The position numbers and the translations under genes were made by a program. From Acetilactobacillus jinshanensis_A (GTDB lineage: Bacteria; Bacillota; Bacilli; Lactobacillales; Lactobacillaceae), in assembly GCA_043289735.1 (NCBI GenBank), contig CP171343.1:434001-498000 (forward strand): a DNA stretch of 64,000 nt, in the 5' to 3' direction. Positions 1-7,744 of this stretch are shown piece after piece. Every line of letters begins with the position of its first letter. Positions within the stretch are counted from its first letter, which is position 1. Under the pieces are notes generated by a model. That model saw only the letters and a list, made by a program, of their open reading frames with translations, was not told where the DNA came from and made no database searches.

Positions 1-438
1 CGGCACTGAAAAGATCTGGTGTGATGACTGATACTTATCCAGCTGCCGATTGTATTTAGGTAAGCTCATGGTTAAAGGCGTCGCCATCACGGCAATATTC
101 TGGCCGCCGTTATCAACGGCCTGTTTTAAAGCAGGTTCGATGCCGAAGATCGGTAGATCGGGATGCATTTTCATTAATTCAGCCTTGGCGGAACTAGTGG
201 CCGTGTTGCAGGCAATTACGAACGCCTTGATATGATGGTGCCGGGTTAAATTTTTGTACACGTTATTCGTTAATTTAACGACCGCCCGCTTGGTTCGTTC
301 ACCGTACGGCGCGTTTTTAGAATCACCGTAAAAAACAAAATCTTCGTGCGGCAGCATCTTAGCTAGCGTCGCAAGCGTACTGGTACCGCCGACACCGGAA
401 TCCATAACGCCGATGGGTTCTTCATTTTTATTCATATT
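1..438 (-). CDS. murI: Glutamate racemase, N-terminal part (runs off the window)
   Basis: Glutamate racemase interconverts L- and D-glutamate in the cytoplasm and supplies D-Glu for peptidoglycan. Translating the minus strand from the ATG at 438 gives about 146 residues open to the window edge. The family hallmarks are in order: GVMDSGVGG near residue 10 with the catalytic Asp region, YGDSKNAPYG near 40, and the first catalytic cysteine in ACNTATS near 80. The family is normally about 265 residues, so the C-terminal half with the second cysteine lies outside. No frameshift is seen in this part. It reads in the same direction as the following sulfoxide reductase but is separated from it by an AT-rich gap. 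Confidence 0.95.
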
Positions 439-498
439 ATTACTTCCTTAGTAAACTAAATTCGATTACCTAGAATATAATTAATTAAAAATGTAATT

Positions 499-953
499 TT
501 ATGAAAAGAAAAAATTCTTCACCAAAATTTTAGCAATTTTTTCTAAAATCTCTTGATCTTTTTACTAAAAGCATTCAGTTGATTAGAATCTAAATCCATG
601 ACCCCGATTACTTTAGAATCCTTTAGTAACGGAACCACGATTTCGGATTGACTAGCACTGTCACAGGCGATGTGACCCGGAAATTTGCTAACGTCTTTAA
701 CTAGTTGGGTTCTGTTAGTCTGATCAGCAGTTCCGCAAACGCCCTTACCGTTCGGAATTATGTTACAGGCTAACTTTCCTTGGTAGGGCCCTAACCATAG
801 ATGATTAGCTTTCGGACGGTACATGTAGAATCCAGCCCAACTAACTTGAGGATTAGTCTGCATCAATAAAGCCGCGACGTTAGCTAAATTGGTTACCACG
901 TTATTTACGTCAGTCGTCAGCGCCTCAGCTTGTGATACTAAGATTGAATCCAT
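499..953 (-). CDS. msrC: Free methionine-R-sulfoxide reductase (GAF-domain fRMsr), C-terminal frameshift
   Basis: Single GAF-domain enzyme that reduces free methionine-R-sulfoxide using thioredoxin. The WAGFY segment, the cysteines in LACNIIPNGKGVCG and HIACDSASQSEIVVP, and VIGVMDLDS near the C-terminus are all family hallmarks. The open frame stops at 543 after KKIKRF. Shifting by one base in the preceding A-run restores a helix-like tail (reading KDQEILEKIAKIL) that ends at 499, giving the usual length of about 150 residues. The lost tail is only the last helix and all redox cysteines are present. The indel lies in a homopolymer, so it may be a consensus error. Confidence 0.88.
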
Positions 954-965
954 AATTATGTCCTT

Positions 966-1337
966 TTAAAAGACCGTCTTACGATTAACGGTCCCCTTCA
1001 CGTTTTTAGTTGCCTTAAAGCTCTTCCAGTCAACTTTGATTAATTTTAATTGATGAAGGGCCGCAAAATTAAAGTTTAACGACGGTTTATTGAACATGAA
1101 TTTTTTAACGACGGCTGATTTAGGAACGTTAAAACGATCCCGATCGTCCATTTTGGAGATTAGAAATTTAATAAGTCCCAAAGTATCGGAAGTTTGCGTC
1201 TTAGCGGTTAACTTAGCGTTTTGATCATCGTTAATGTTTTCGTCAAAGTTGGTCAAGCTTTTGACGATTCGAGGGCGCACTTTAGGCTTTTTTGCCATTC
1301 GTTTTAATAATTTCTTATTAATTCTCATGGTGGTCAT
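966..1337 (-). CDS. Hypothetical basic protein, paralogue of the gene at 3382-3750
   Basis: A 123-residue lysine-rich protein without a recognised domain. Its N-terminus (KKLLKRMAKKPKVRP) and C-terminal block (PSLNFNFAALHQLKLIKVDW) line up with the protein encoded at 3382-3750, which has KKTVKKMLHKPAVGP and TSLNFDLLSLDRLGLIHIDL at equivalent positions. The two are clearly paralogues of about equal length. The conserved C-terminal part looks like a short winged-helix-like or small alpha/beta unit, but that is a guess. It overlaps the end of the preceding gene by about 20 bases, so the two are probably co-transcribed and translationally coupled. Confidence 0.75.
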   Translation of the reverse strand: MTTMRINKKLLKRMAKKPKVRPRIVKSLTNFDENINDDQNAKLTAKTQTSDTLGLIKFLISKMDDRDRFNVPKSAVVKKFMFNKPSLNFNFAALHQLKLIKVDWKSFKATKNVKGTVNRKTVF

Positions 1338-1848
1338 CGCTTTCCCGAGCCTGATTCTTAATTACGATTTCTGCATAGTGAATAATGCTTAGCGCCATCA
1401 CGGCGTATTCAGCGATGGCTTTCTTTAAATGTAAGTAGCCGTGGGTCTTAAAGTGCTGAACGATCGTCCCCCGCTTATTAACGGGCTTTAAATAGCTGAA
1501 CATACTGTGAGGATTATTCATATAACGAACCAGGCCCCCGCTGTAAATTGGGATCACGTTGATCTTTCGAACCTTAGTCTGTTTTAATTGAAGATTATAA
1601 ATAATTTTAACCGCCTCAACAGCAACCTTTAATAGATTACCGTCATCGTTAAAATGAATATCGTTATGATCGTCAATCGTAAAGCGAAGGTTAATACTAA
1701 AGCCTAGCGCTCGATGATCACTCACCTGAAGATGAGCGAAGTTAATGATGGTTACGGAATAATGATAGGCGTCTAACGGTAATAAGTTTACGTTTAAACC
1801 GTACGGCTGTTTTTTCATATCCGAAGTTAAATTTTCGAGATTAAGCAT
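1318..1848 (-). CDS. Hypothetical protein, 176 residues
   Basis: An open frame of 176 residues preceded by a purine-rich ribosome-binding sequence (AAAAGGGG just before the ATG). No family is recognised. The first 100 residues look like alternating beta strands (for example YHYSVTIINF and GFSINLRFTID), followed by a helix-rich C-terminus ending in a charged ESDDHHEN tail. There is no signal peptide or obvious membrane segment, so it is probably cytoplasmic. It overlaps the downstream paralogue-family gene (966-1337), which suggests a two-gene unit of linked function. Confidence 0.7.
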   Translation of the reverse strand: MLNLENLTSDMKKQPYGLNVNLLPLDAYHYSVTIINFAHLQVSDHRALGFSINLRFTIDDHNDIHFNDDGNLLKVAVEAVKIIYNLQLKQTKVRKINVIPIYSGGLVRYMNNPHSMFSYLKPVNKRGTIVQHFKTHGYLHLKKAIAEYAVMALSIIHYAEIVIKNQARESDDHHEN

Positions 1849-1918
1849 TTTATCCCCCTTTTAAGGATACTATCTTCCGTCCTTAATATCTTATGTTATA
1901 ATTAATTTGTCAAGTTAT

Positions 1919-1993
1919 GGAGGATTAGCTCAGTTGGTCCAGAGCACTTGCATCACACGCAAGGGGTCGTGGGTTCGAATCCCACATCCGCCA
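1919..1993 (+). tRNA. tRNA-Val (anticodon CAC)
   Basis: The sequence folds as a cloverleaf: D-stem GCTC/GAGC, anticodon stem CTTGC/GCAAG with loop ATCACAC (anticodon CAC, valine GUG), and T-arm GTGGG-TTCGAAT-CCCAC. The acceptor stem GGAGGAT/ATCCGCC pairs except for an A-G mismatch at position 3-70. The 3' CCA is not encoded; the discriminator A is followed by TCA. A TATAAT box at about 1897 and the hairpin terminator just downstream frame it as a single-gene unit. Confidence 0.93.
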
Positions 1994-2004
1994 TCAAAGG
2001 TTTC

Positions 2005-2046
2005 AAAAAGGACTTATCATTTTCTATGATAAGCCCTTTTATTTTT
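2005..2046. terminator. Bidirectional intrinsic terminator
   Basis: A hairpin with stem CTTATCAT/ATGATAAG extended by A-rich and T-rich arms (AAAAAGG ... CCCTTTT) is followed by a T-run on the plus strand. It ends the tRNA-Val transcript and on the other strand can end the GRP transporter whose stop is at 2059. Confidence 0.85.
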
Positions 2047-2058
2047 ACGTTATTATCC

Positions 2059-2917
2059 TTAATGAATAAATCCCGTCATAACTCCGCCGATCACGACTAG
2101 CGCGACACCGGACAATGTATATACAAGTGATTTACCACGCTTATGTTCATGAAGGATTACTAAGCCGACGAAAGTGGCAACCACCGTCGTCATTTGCGAT
2201 AACGTAAAACCGGTCGAGACACCGTTCAGAATCATTGAAATTAAATAGGATAACGTTCCTAATCCGGAATTAAAGCCGGTAAAGACGTTGGTAAAGGTAT
2301 CTTTACTAAAGACAGTAAAACATTAAACCAATCATTACGGCACTGACGATCATGCCTACGGTTTGCGCAGGAAACGTTGACCAACCGGAAACATCAGGAA
2401 TTCGAGGCAAGGTTGAACAAGCTGTATAACCAATTCCGGTGCCCACAATTAATTCTAGGACGTATTTAATTAAAGTTTTTTTATCAGTAACCGATTGCTG
2501 TTTCTTGCCGGTTCGAGTGGTTAAGAAGACCCCGAAGATAATTAAAATAATTGCGACCAAACCGATGGTCTTTGCTAGGGCGCTTTTCCAACTGCCGAAA
2601 AAAGACACCCCGATGAAGTTAACCCCGATCAGTTGAACACCGGCGGTGATTGGCGACGTGGTGGATACCCCTAAATTAATAAAGGATCGGTATTGAGTTA
2701 GCTGGCCGATCGACCAGCCAACTCCGCCTAGGAATCCCCACCAGAAAATCGAGGGAGTCATTAGCGGCTGTTTAATTATAAAAATTAAAATACCGACGAT
2801 TAAAGCACCATAGGTCGTTCCCACTAATTGCTGAATGGGTTTACCGCTGCAGATATGAGCCCATAGCGGTGTACACCCCCAGAACAATGCTGGCAGCAAT
2901 GCGATCAAAAGTTTCAT
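2059..2917 (-). CDS. GRP-family sugar transporter (glucose/ribose porter type), frameshifted near residue 200
   Basis: Ten-helix drug/metabolite superfamily permease of the glucose/ribose porter group, which takes up a sugar with proton symport. The start LLIALLPALFWGCTPLW, the GKPIQQLVGTTYGA motif near residue 30 and GFLGGVGWSIGQLTQY near 65 are shared with three other copies in this window (16367, 17235 and 49958). The frame breaks at about 2306. A one-base shift recovers the last third (ending in VILHEHKRGKS and GGVMTGFIH) with a stop at 2059, about 285 residues in all, the normal size. The gene is probably intact in the organism if the indel is an error. Confidence 0.85.
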
Positions 2918-2970
2918 TTAATATTACACTGTTATGAAGTAAACTACATTATTATGCAATAATTAATAGA

Positions 2971-3382
2971 TTACGCGTCCAGATTATTAAAGCCCTGAAT
3001 TAGCAACTTCAACAGGATTTTTTGGGATTGATTGCTCATGCCCTTTAGCAGTTCTTTGCCCGTAACTAAACCAAATATTTTTTACCGGTCCGGTTAGTTG
3101 AATAATTTGGCAGCGACCGTCGCGTTTTGATCGGGACATCTCTAATAAGCCGTTGTTAACCATTTTTTTGACCACTTCTTGAATGGTCTGATGGGCACAC
3201 CCCATAAAAATGGCTAAATCCGTCATGGTACTATTCGGATTTTGATTAGCATAAAAAAGAACGTCGGCTTGTCGTGACGTCAAGCCTACTTTACGAAGAT
3301 GAGCGTTTCGGTTTCGATTAATTGAATTGGCAATTTTAAGAAGTAAAGAAATTAATTGGTAACGATCTTTTTTACGTAACAT
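2971..3382 (-). CDS. MarR-family transcriptional regulator, frameshift near the C-terminus
   Basis: Winged-helix DNA-binding regulator of about 136 residues. GLTSRQADVLFYANQNPNSTMTDLA is followed by a recognition helix (HQTIQEVVKKMVNNGLLE) and a wing with RSKRDGRCQIIQLTG, typical of MarR. After residue 97 the frame reads atypical sequence to 2987. Dropping one base in the A-run restores GLVTGKELLKGMSNQSQKIL, the expected dimerisation helix, with a stop at 2971. The start codon overlaps the stop of the upstream gene (TAATG), so it is the last member of a coupled operon beginning at 4175. The regulated ligand is unknown. Confidence 0.85.
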
Positions 3383-3750
3383 TATTTAAAGACCTTGTGA
3401 GGAATAATTTCGCAGTCAAATTGATCGTGCTGGGCCGCTAACTGGGTTAGGTCAATATGGATTAAGCCCAGTCGATCCAACGATAACAGATCAAAATTTA
3501 AGGATGTCTGATTAGTCTTTAGAATTTTAATCAATTTAGACTGTTTAGCAGTAACGCGCCAGTCGTAATTAGATTCATTAATTAATTCGTTTAATAAAGA
3601 TAAAGCGTCGTAACGATCATTCTTAAGAGTCTTGTATTGATGCGAACGAACGTTGGCCCCTAAATCAAAATGCTTAAGTTCTTTTTGAACTTTAGGACCA
3701 ACTGCAGGTTTATGAAGCATTTTTTTAACGGTTTTTTTATTAGGTTTCAT
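3382..3750 (-). CDS. Hypothetical basic protein, paralogue of the gene at 966-1337
   Basis: A 122-residue protein starting at an ATG at 3750 that is preceded by a strong Shine-Dalgarno sequence (AGAAAGGAGC, about 6 bases upstream). It matches the product of 966-1337 along its length (KKMLHKP, then TSLNFDLLSLDRLGLIHIDL near residue 95). The frame is open further upstream to 4014, so it could also be the C-terminal half of a 210-residue protein. The ribosome-binding site and the paralogue's length favour an independent start. Its stop overlaps the MarR start. Function unknown. Confidence 0.7.
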   Translation of the reverse strand: MKPNKKTVKKMLHKPAVGPKVQKELKHFDLGANVRSHQYKTLKNDRYDALSLLNELINESNYDWRVTAKQSKLIKILKTNQTSLNFDLLSLDRLGLIHIDLTQLAAQHDQFDCEIIPHKVFK

Positions 3751-4014
3751 AAAAAAGCTCCTTTCTAGTAAAAATAAGGCACCTAAATAAGTGTCATGTG
3801 CTTGCCTGTTACGCATATTAAGTATAACATAATCAATTTTAATTTGGCCATAATCTCGTTTAAAATTTCCAGAGATATGCTTAATATTTTCATAGATCTC
3901 TTTTGGCAGATAGAAGATGGCGTTAATTAAAAATTGAGACGTTCGATCAAAGTCTGCTAAGTTCATTTTTAATACGATCATTATAATTACAATCCAGAAA
4001 AGTACGGAGAACAT
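3751..4014 (-). CDS. Small hydrophobic-N-terminus protein, in frame with the next gene
   Basis: From the ATG at 4014, which overlaps the stop of the preceding 53-residue gene as TAATG, the frame encodes a hydrophobic segment (VLFWIVIIMIVL) and then about 75 polar residues. No stop separates it from the paralogue gene at 3750, so it may be the membrane-anchored N-terminal half of a 210-residue protein that also yields a short form from the internal start. One membrane segment near the N-terminus is visible; no domain is recognised. A lost stop codon would give the same picture. Confidence 0.45.
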
Positions 4015-4175
4015 TATTCAAGACCTCCCGAAATTTTAGCAACCATTTTAGCTAAGATTTTATCTTCTGTATCAACTTGTTGTGATAAATAATTAACTAA
4101 TGAATTTTTCATATTTAATTGCTTTTTTAAGCTGTCGTTTTCTTTCATAATATCTATTAAATTTAAACGTTTCAT
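4014..4175 (-). CDS. Small coiled-coil protein, 53 residues
   Basis: Chosen start is the ATG at 4175, preceded by AAAGGG; upstream in-frame codons to 4253 overlap the promoter and operators and are probably not translated. The product is a charged, helical, heptad-like peptide (IDIMKENDSLKKQLNMKNSLV) of unknown function. It is the first gene of a leftward coupled set (4175 to 2971) and lies opposite the XRE/ImmA pair, sharing its control region. By analogy with repressor-protease modules it is the likely regulated target, but that is inference. Confidence 0.55.
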   Translation of the reverse strand: MKRLNLIDIMKENDSLKKQLNMKNSLVNYLSQQVDTEDKILAKMVAKISGGLE

Positions 4176-4211
4176 AAGGCAGGACCCTTTCATAATCACA
4201 ATATGTTGAAG

Positions 4212-4331
4212 TTTGTTAACGTATTTATTATATTCATATATCTCAATCAGCAATTATTATATTAAGCCTTCGTTAACAAAAATGCAACAATAAATTAACA
4301 CCTTTTGAACTTTTGTTAACGGTGGTATACT
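4212..4331. promoter_or_regulatory. Divergent promoter region with three identical operator copies
   Basis: Between the leftward small-gene operon and the rightward XRE gene the 10-mer TTTGTTAACG occurs three times: 4212-4221 (plus), 4271-4280 (minus) and 4312-4321 (plus), each built on the palindrome GTTAAC. The third copy sits between a TTGAAC-like -35 (about 4305) and a TATACT -10 (4326-4331) of the XRE gene. The first lies just past a leftward TATAAT (4227-4232). This layout fits a repressor controlling both promoters, most simply the adjacent XRE protein. Confidence 0.7.
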
Positions 4332-4361
4332 AATAATAGAATATGAAAAGGAATTGATATT

Positions 4362-4727
4362 TTGACAAACGTCAATAAAACTAATTTAGCAAATTACGTT
4401 CATAATATAATTATTAAGAACCATTGGTCGCTACGCGAAGCCGCTAAAAAAGTTGGCGTTTCCGCTGCCTACCTTTCAAAGTTAATTAACCGTAAATCGA
4501 ATTCGAATCCTAAGCCGTCAACTTTAAAGAAGCTAGCTCACGGCTCCGAGATTAGTTATACTAATATGTGTCAAATCGTGGGCTACGATACCCGTAAGCA
4601 ACGGGTGATCGATCTTAAGCAAGCCATTGACAATGATGATTATCTTACTTTTGGCGGTCGTCCGATTAGTAAAGAAGAAAAGATATTTGTTAAACGCATG
4701 TTAGATGGTGGCAATGATGATAATTGA
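4362..4727 (+). CDS. XRE-family HTH repressor paired with an ImmA-type protease
   Basis: Starts at TTG (4362) preceded by AAAAGGA. Residues 12-60 form a helix-turn-helix of the Cro/CI/XRE type (WSLREAAKKVGVSAAYLSKLIN). The C-terminal part is short and helical, ending GGRPISKEEKIFVKRML. Its last codons overlap the start of the ImmA-like protease by 23 bases, so the pair is translationally linked. In ICEBs1 and related phage or element systems (ImmR/ImmA), the repressor is cleaved by the protease under inducing conditions; the same logic is inferred here. It probably binds the three TTTGTTAACG sites and autoregulates. Confidence 0.85.
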   Translation: MTNVNKTNLANYVHNIIIKNHWSLREAAKKVGVSAAYLSKLINRKSNSNPKPSTLKKLAHGSEISYTNMCQIVGYDTRKQRVIDLKQAIDNDDYLTFGGRPISKEEKIFVKRMLDGGNDDN

Positions 4728-5133
4728 TGATGTTATTGATGATCTTTTAGCTTTTGCCAAAAAGCATCATATTATGATCAAATTCTTAAAGATGCCCGAT
4801 GGAATGCATTCGTTAGCTTTTATAAAGCAAAAATTTATTATCATTAATACTAATTGTTCTGAATCGGAGCTGCCTTTTAAAATTGCTCACGAATTGGGTC
4901 ACGTTATTTTAGAATCCGGCGATCAAATTTTTCATTCTAATTCTATGAATAACCGTTTTTCGTCTGAAGGCACGGCTAACGACGTTGCTTTACACCTTAT
5001 GGTTAAGTTCTATTTACAGGAATGTGAGGACTATAATTTAAACAGTGTTGAACCCATTATGGAGCAGCTGCATATTGCCCCTAAATTTTTGCCAAAGGTT
5101 CAAGAAATCGCCAAACACTGTTTAGCACATTAA
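4705..5133 (+). CDS. ImmA/IrrE-family zinc metallopeptidase
   Basis: A 142-residue protein with the gluzincin-type motif IAHELGHVI near residue 61 (two zinc-binding histidines and the catalytic glutamate) and a downstream EGTANDVALHLM helix that supplies the third ligand, as in the ImmA/IrrE family. Such proteases relieve repression by cutting a partner XRE repressor, here the overlapping upstream gene. The exact start is uncertain because several ATGs occur in the first five codons. No integrase, tail or replication gene of a phage or conjugative element is nearby, so the module seems domesticated or free-standing. Confidence 0.88.
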   Translation: MVAMMIIDDVIDDLLAFAKKHHIMIKFLKMPDGMHSLAFIKQKFIIINTNCSESELPFKIAHELGHVILESGDQIFHSNSMNNRFSSEGTANDVALHLMVKFYLQECEDYNLNSVEPIMEQLHIAPKFLPKVQEIAKHCLAH

Positions 5134-5158
5134 GTTTGAATTAGATAAGGATGCACTA

Positions 5159-5581
5159 ATGATCAAGCCTTACGTTCACCGAGTTCAGTATTACGAAACG
5201 GATAAGATGGGAATTACTAATAACACTAATTACGTCCGCTTTATGGAAGAAGCTCGGAATGATTATTTAGCTCAGATTAATTTTCCCTATTCTAAATTTG
5301 AAGCGCACGGGATTATTTCACCGGTGGTTAAAATTAGTTGTGAATATCGAAAAACGACCACCTATCCTGATCACATTAAAATTCGGGTTCGTATCATTAA
5401 AGTTAATCGCTTTAAACTGGTGGTCGGCTATAAAATGACCGTTAAAGGACATTTGGTTTGTCGAGCCCGCAGCTCCCATTGTTTTATCAAAAACGGAAAA
5501 ATCATTAATATGGAAAAACAATTACCTCATTTTTATCGTCGTTTAAAAGCCGAAGATAAAGAAGGCTTATTAAATGTTTGA
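5159..5581 (+). CDS. Acyl-CoA thioesterase, YbgC/4-hydroxybenzoyl-CoA thioesterase family
   Basis: Hotdog-fold thioesterase of 140 residues. The N-terminal hallmark YYETDKMGITNNTNYVRFMEEAR carries the catalytic Asp of this subfamily, which hydrolyses short or medium acyl-CoA or acyl-ACP thioesters in the cytoplasm. The start ATG follows AAGGATG. It directly follows the ImmA gene in the same orientation, and the next ORF starts inside its last codons. The natural substrate cannot be told. Confidence 0.85.
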   Translation: MIKPYVHRVQYYETDKMGITNNTNYVRFMEEARNDYLAQINFPYSKFEAHGIISPVVKISCEYRKTTTYPDHIKIRVRIIKVNRFKLVVGYKMTVKGHLVCRARSSHCFIKNGKIINMEKQLPHFYRRLKAEDKEGLLNV

Positions 5582-5702
5582 TAAAGGTACCTTGCAGAAA
5601 CTCCAAGCTGGATTCCAAAAGGGAAAATTACGAGGCTTGATCAAAACCGACCCTAGCCGGCTTGCGTTAACCTTTGACGGTGAAACTAATTTGGTGCCAT
5701 GA
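5574..5702 (+). CDS. Short hypothetical ORF, possibly the N-terminal part of the next gene
   Basis: A 42-residue frame starting in the last codons of the thioesterase and ending in ATGA, where the next ORF (5699) begins. The sequence (KGKLRGLIKTDPSRLALTFDG) looks like a natural continuation into that ORF, so the two could be one 130-residue gene split by an indel. No domain recognised. Confidence 0.4.
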   Translation: MFDKGTLQKLQAGFQKGKLRGLIKTDPSRLALTFDGETNLVP

Positions 5703-5974
5703 AAATTAACACCGTTCGAATTCGGTTAGATGGAAAGCCTATTTTTTCAGCCGGCTTTGGATGTCCGCCCCATAAGACTTCTTACATCATGTTTACGATT
5801 GCGCCTAATCCCCATCATTATACGTTGGCGCACATTAATAAAGATCTAAAGCCGCTTAAGTTGCAAGCTAGTTTAACGGGTGGATCACTGCTTTTAATCA
5901 CTCTAGTTCGGGAAAAGACCTTCTTTAACTGTATCGGCAATATTTTAAGAGCGACAAAAATGTTGATTCGCTAA
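5699..5974 (+). CDS. Hypothetical protein, 91 residues
   Basis: Starts at an ATG overlapping the previous stop by ATGA. It contains alternating strand-like segments (TVRIRLDGKPIFSAGF; TSYIMFTIAPNPHHYTL) and a basic C-terminus. No family is recognised, and it may be the second half of a gene beginning at 5574. Its 3' end overlaps the converging minus-strand ORF by about 50 bases. Confidence 0.45.
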   Translation: MKINTVRIRLDGKPIFSAGFGCPPHKTSYIMFTIAPNPHHYTLAHINKDLKPLKLQASLTGGSLLLITLVREKTFFNCIGNILRATKMLIR

Positions 5975-6486
5975 TTTTTATCTTTTTAAAGACGTCTGGA
6001 ATCCCCTTTCTTAACGGTGAATTATTAATGATTTGTCGCCGGGGTGCACTAAAGATTCGGCTCTGAGTTTCCGAATTCCAGGGCTTGGAATTTAATTTTT
6101 GCTGATGCATCCACCGCTGGGTTTGCCCGACCGACGTTAAATGGTGTCGTTTCCACTTCATTATTAATCGATTTAGATACGGAAGTGATTCTCGGTAACT
6201 GTGACAGTGCTGTTTGGAGACTTGGATCCCGTAAAGCACCATGGTGGGATTTAAATATTTAGCTAGTTTAGCTAGAGCTCTGGTTACTCGGGAATCGTCA
6301 CGGTGCCACACGATCAGCCACTGATTCTGTAGGAATTGGTCAGTTATATGTTGGTCATGATAATTCTTTTATAATTAATAATTTATTATAAATTACTAGA
6401 TAATGAAACTTGCATAACTCTTTAAAACTAGCTTTAAACGATTTTAAACCGTCTTTAGCATGGGTGGACAATTCAATTCCATCCAT
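5925..6486 (-). pseudogene. Hypothetical gene, broken in two frames
   Basis: Two minus-strand segments read in different frames. The first starts at an ATG at 6486 (MDGIELSTHAKDGLKSFKAS) and stops at 6355; the second, rich in Arg, Lys and Trp (KWKRHHLTSVGQTQRWMHQQ), ends at 5925. A one-base shift near 6360 would join them into about 180 residues. No family is recognised. The second segment lacks a convincing start of its own, which supports a single gene with an indel. Confidence 0.4.
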
Positions 6487-6675
6487 TTGAGAATGATTTG
6501 GAAACTGAATCAATTGGGCGTAAACCCCTTTGCGGCCCAGCTTAAGCGATTCACTTTGATTTTAGATGATTTTCAGAAATAAGCCAATTATTGTTTCATT
6601 TAGCTAGAAATTAGTTAAAATAATAATTGAAGAAAAGATGAAAACGCTTTAAATATAAGAATCGAGGTCATTAAA

Positions 6676-7698
6676 ATGCCAGATATTCCAAAAACTATGA
6701 AAGCATGGGAAGTCGTTAAACAAGGTTCCGTCAATAAGAAGCCCTTCCCTTTGAAGTACGTTACTAAACCGGTTCCGCAACCGAAGCCCGGTGAAACCCT
6801 AGTTAAGGTCTTCGCCTGCGGAATTTGCCACACGGATTTACACGTAACCGAAGGCGATTTACCCGTTCATAAAAAATTATTAACGCCGGGTCATGAAATC
6901 GTGGGCGTCGTCGTTAAGAACGGTAAAAACGCTCACCGCTTTAAGATCGGTGACCGGATTGGAATTCCGTGGCTCCGTTGGACCTGCGGCGTTTGTCAAT
7001 ACTGCCGCTCCGGTCACGAAAACCTGTGTCCGAATTCTAAGTACACCGGCTGGGACCACGATGGTGGCTACGCTCAGTACGCTACGGTTCCCGAAGGTTA
7101 TGCTTACCGAATTCCGAAGCGGTTCAGTTCCGTTGAAGCGGCACCCTTACTCTGTGCCGGAATCATTGGTTACCGTGCTTATGAACGAGCTAACGTTCCT
7201 GCCGGTGGTAAGTTAGGCCTCTACGGTTTCGGTGGATCTGCCCATATTACTGCTCAGATTGCTTTAGCTCAAGGCATTCAAGTCCACGTCTTCACCCGAG
7301 GCGGTGACGCCGGTAAATATGCTAAGCAACTGGGCTGCAGCTCCGTTAACTATACCTATGATCTGTCACCGGTTCCGCTGGATTCTTCGATCATTTATGC
7401 CCCGGTGGGTGATTGTGTACCCAACGCCTTAAAGAGTTTACGCCCCGGCGGTACTTTAGCCTTAGCGGGTATTCATATGACCGATATTCCGCAAATGAGC
7501 TATGAAGACCATCTCTTTCACGAGAAGACCTTAACCAGTGTCGATAGTAATACCCGTCACGATGGTGAGACTTTCTTAACGTTAGCCGATCGTTTAGGAA
7601 TTCAGCCTCACGTTACGACGTATCCGCTCGATAAAGCTGATCAAGCTTTGAAACGAGTTTCAAAAGGCAACATTAAAGGTGCCTGTGTCTTAAGATGA
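6676..7698 (+). CDS. Zinc-dependent alcohol dehydrogenase (MDR superfamily, AdhP-like)
   Basis: A 340-residue medium-chain dehydrogenase, intact. The catalytic zinc ligands are in ACGICHTDLH and PGHEIVG; the structural zinc cysteines are in CGVCQYCRSGHENLC near residue 100. The Rossmann glycine motif is LYGFGGSAH near 185. It oxidises alcohols or reduces aldehydes with NAD(H) and usually serves ethanol metabolism or aldehyde removal in lactobacilli. The start has GAGGT upstream. It is monocistronic, with AT-rich sequence on both sides and a convergent ligase gene downstream. The exact substrate is unknown. Confidence 0.92.
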   Translation: MPDIPKTMKAWEVVKQGSVNKKPFPLKYVTKPVPQPKPGETLVKVFACGICHTDLHVTEGDLPVHKKLLTPGHEIVGVVVKNGKNAHRFKIGDRIGIPWLRWTCGVCQYCRSGHENLCPNSKYTGWDHDGGYAQYATVPEGYAYRIPKRFSSVEAAPLLCAGIIGYRAYERANVPAGGKLGLYGFGGSAHITAQIALAQGIQVHVFTRGGDAGKYAKQLGCSSVNYTYDLSPVPLDSSIIYAPVGDCVPNALKSLRPGGTLALAGIHMTDIPQMSYEDHLFHEKTLTSVDSNTRHDGETFLTLADRLGIQPHVTTYPLDKADQALKRVSKGNIKGACVLR

Positions 7699-7744
7699 GT
7701 AAAATTAAATATAAATTAATATCCATTTGAAAATGATTATTAGA

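Noticed and set aside
1318..1848. SecB-like chaperone
   Set aside because: Some strand pattern and length resemble SecB, but no conserved motif could be matched.
4014..5133. Prophage or ICE
   Set aside because: Only the repressor-protease pair is phage-like; no integrase, replication, packaging, tail or conjugation genes and no attachment repeats are visible.
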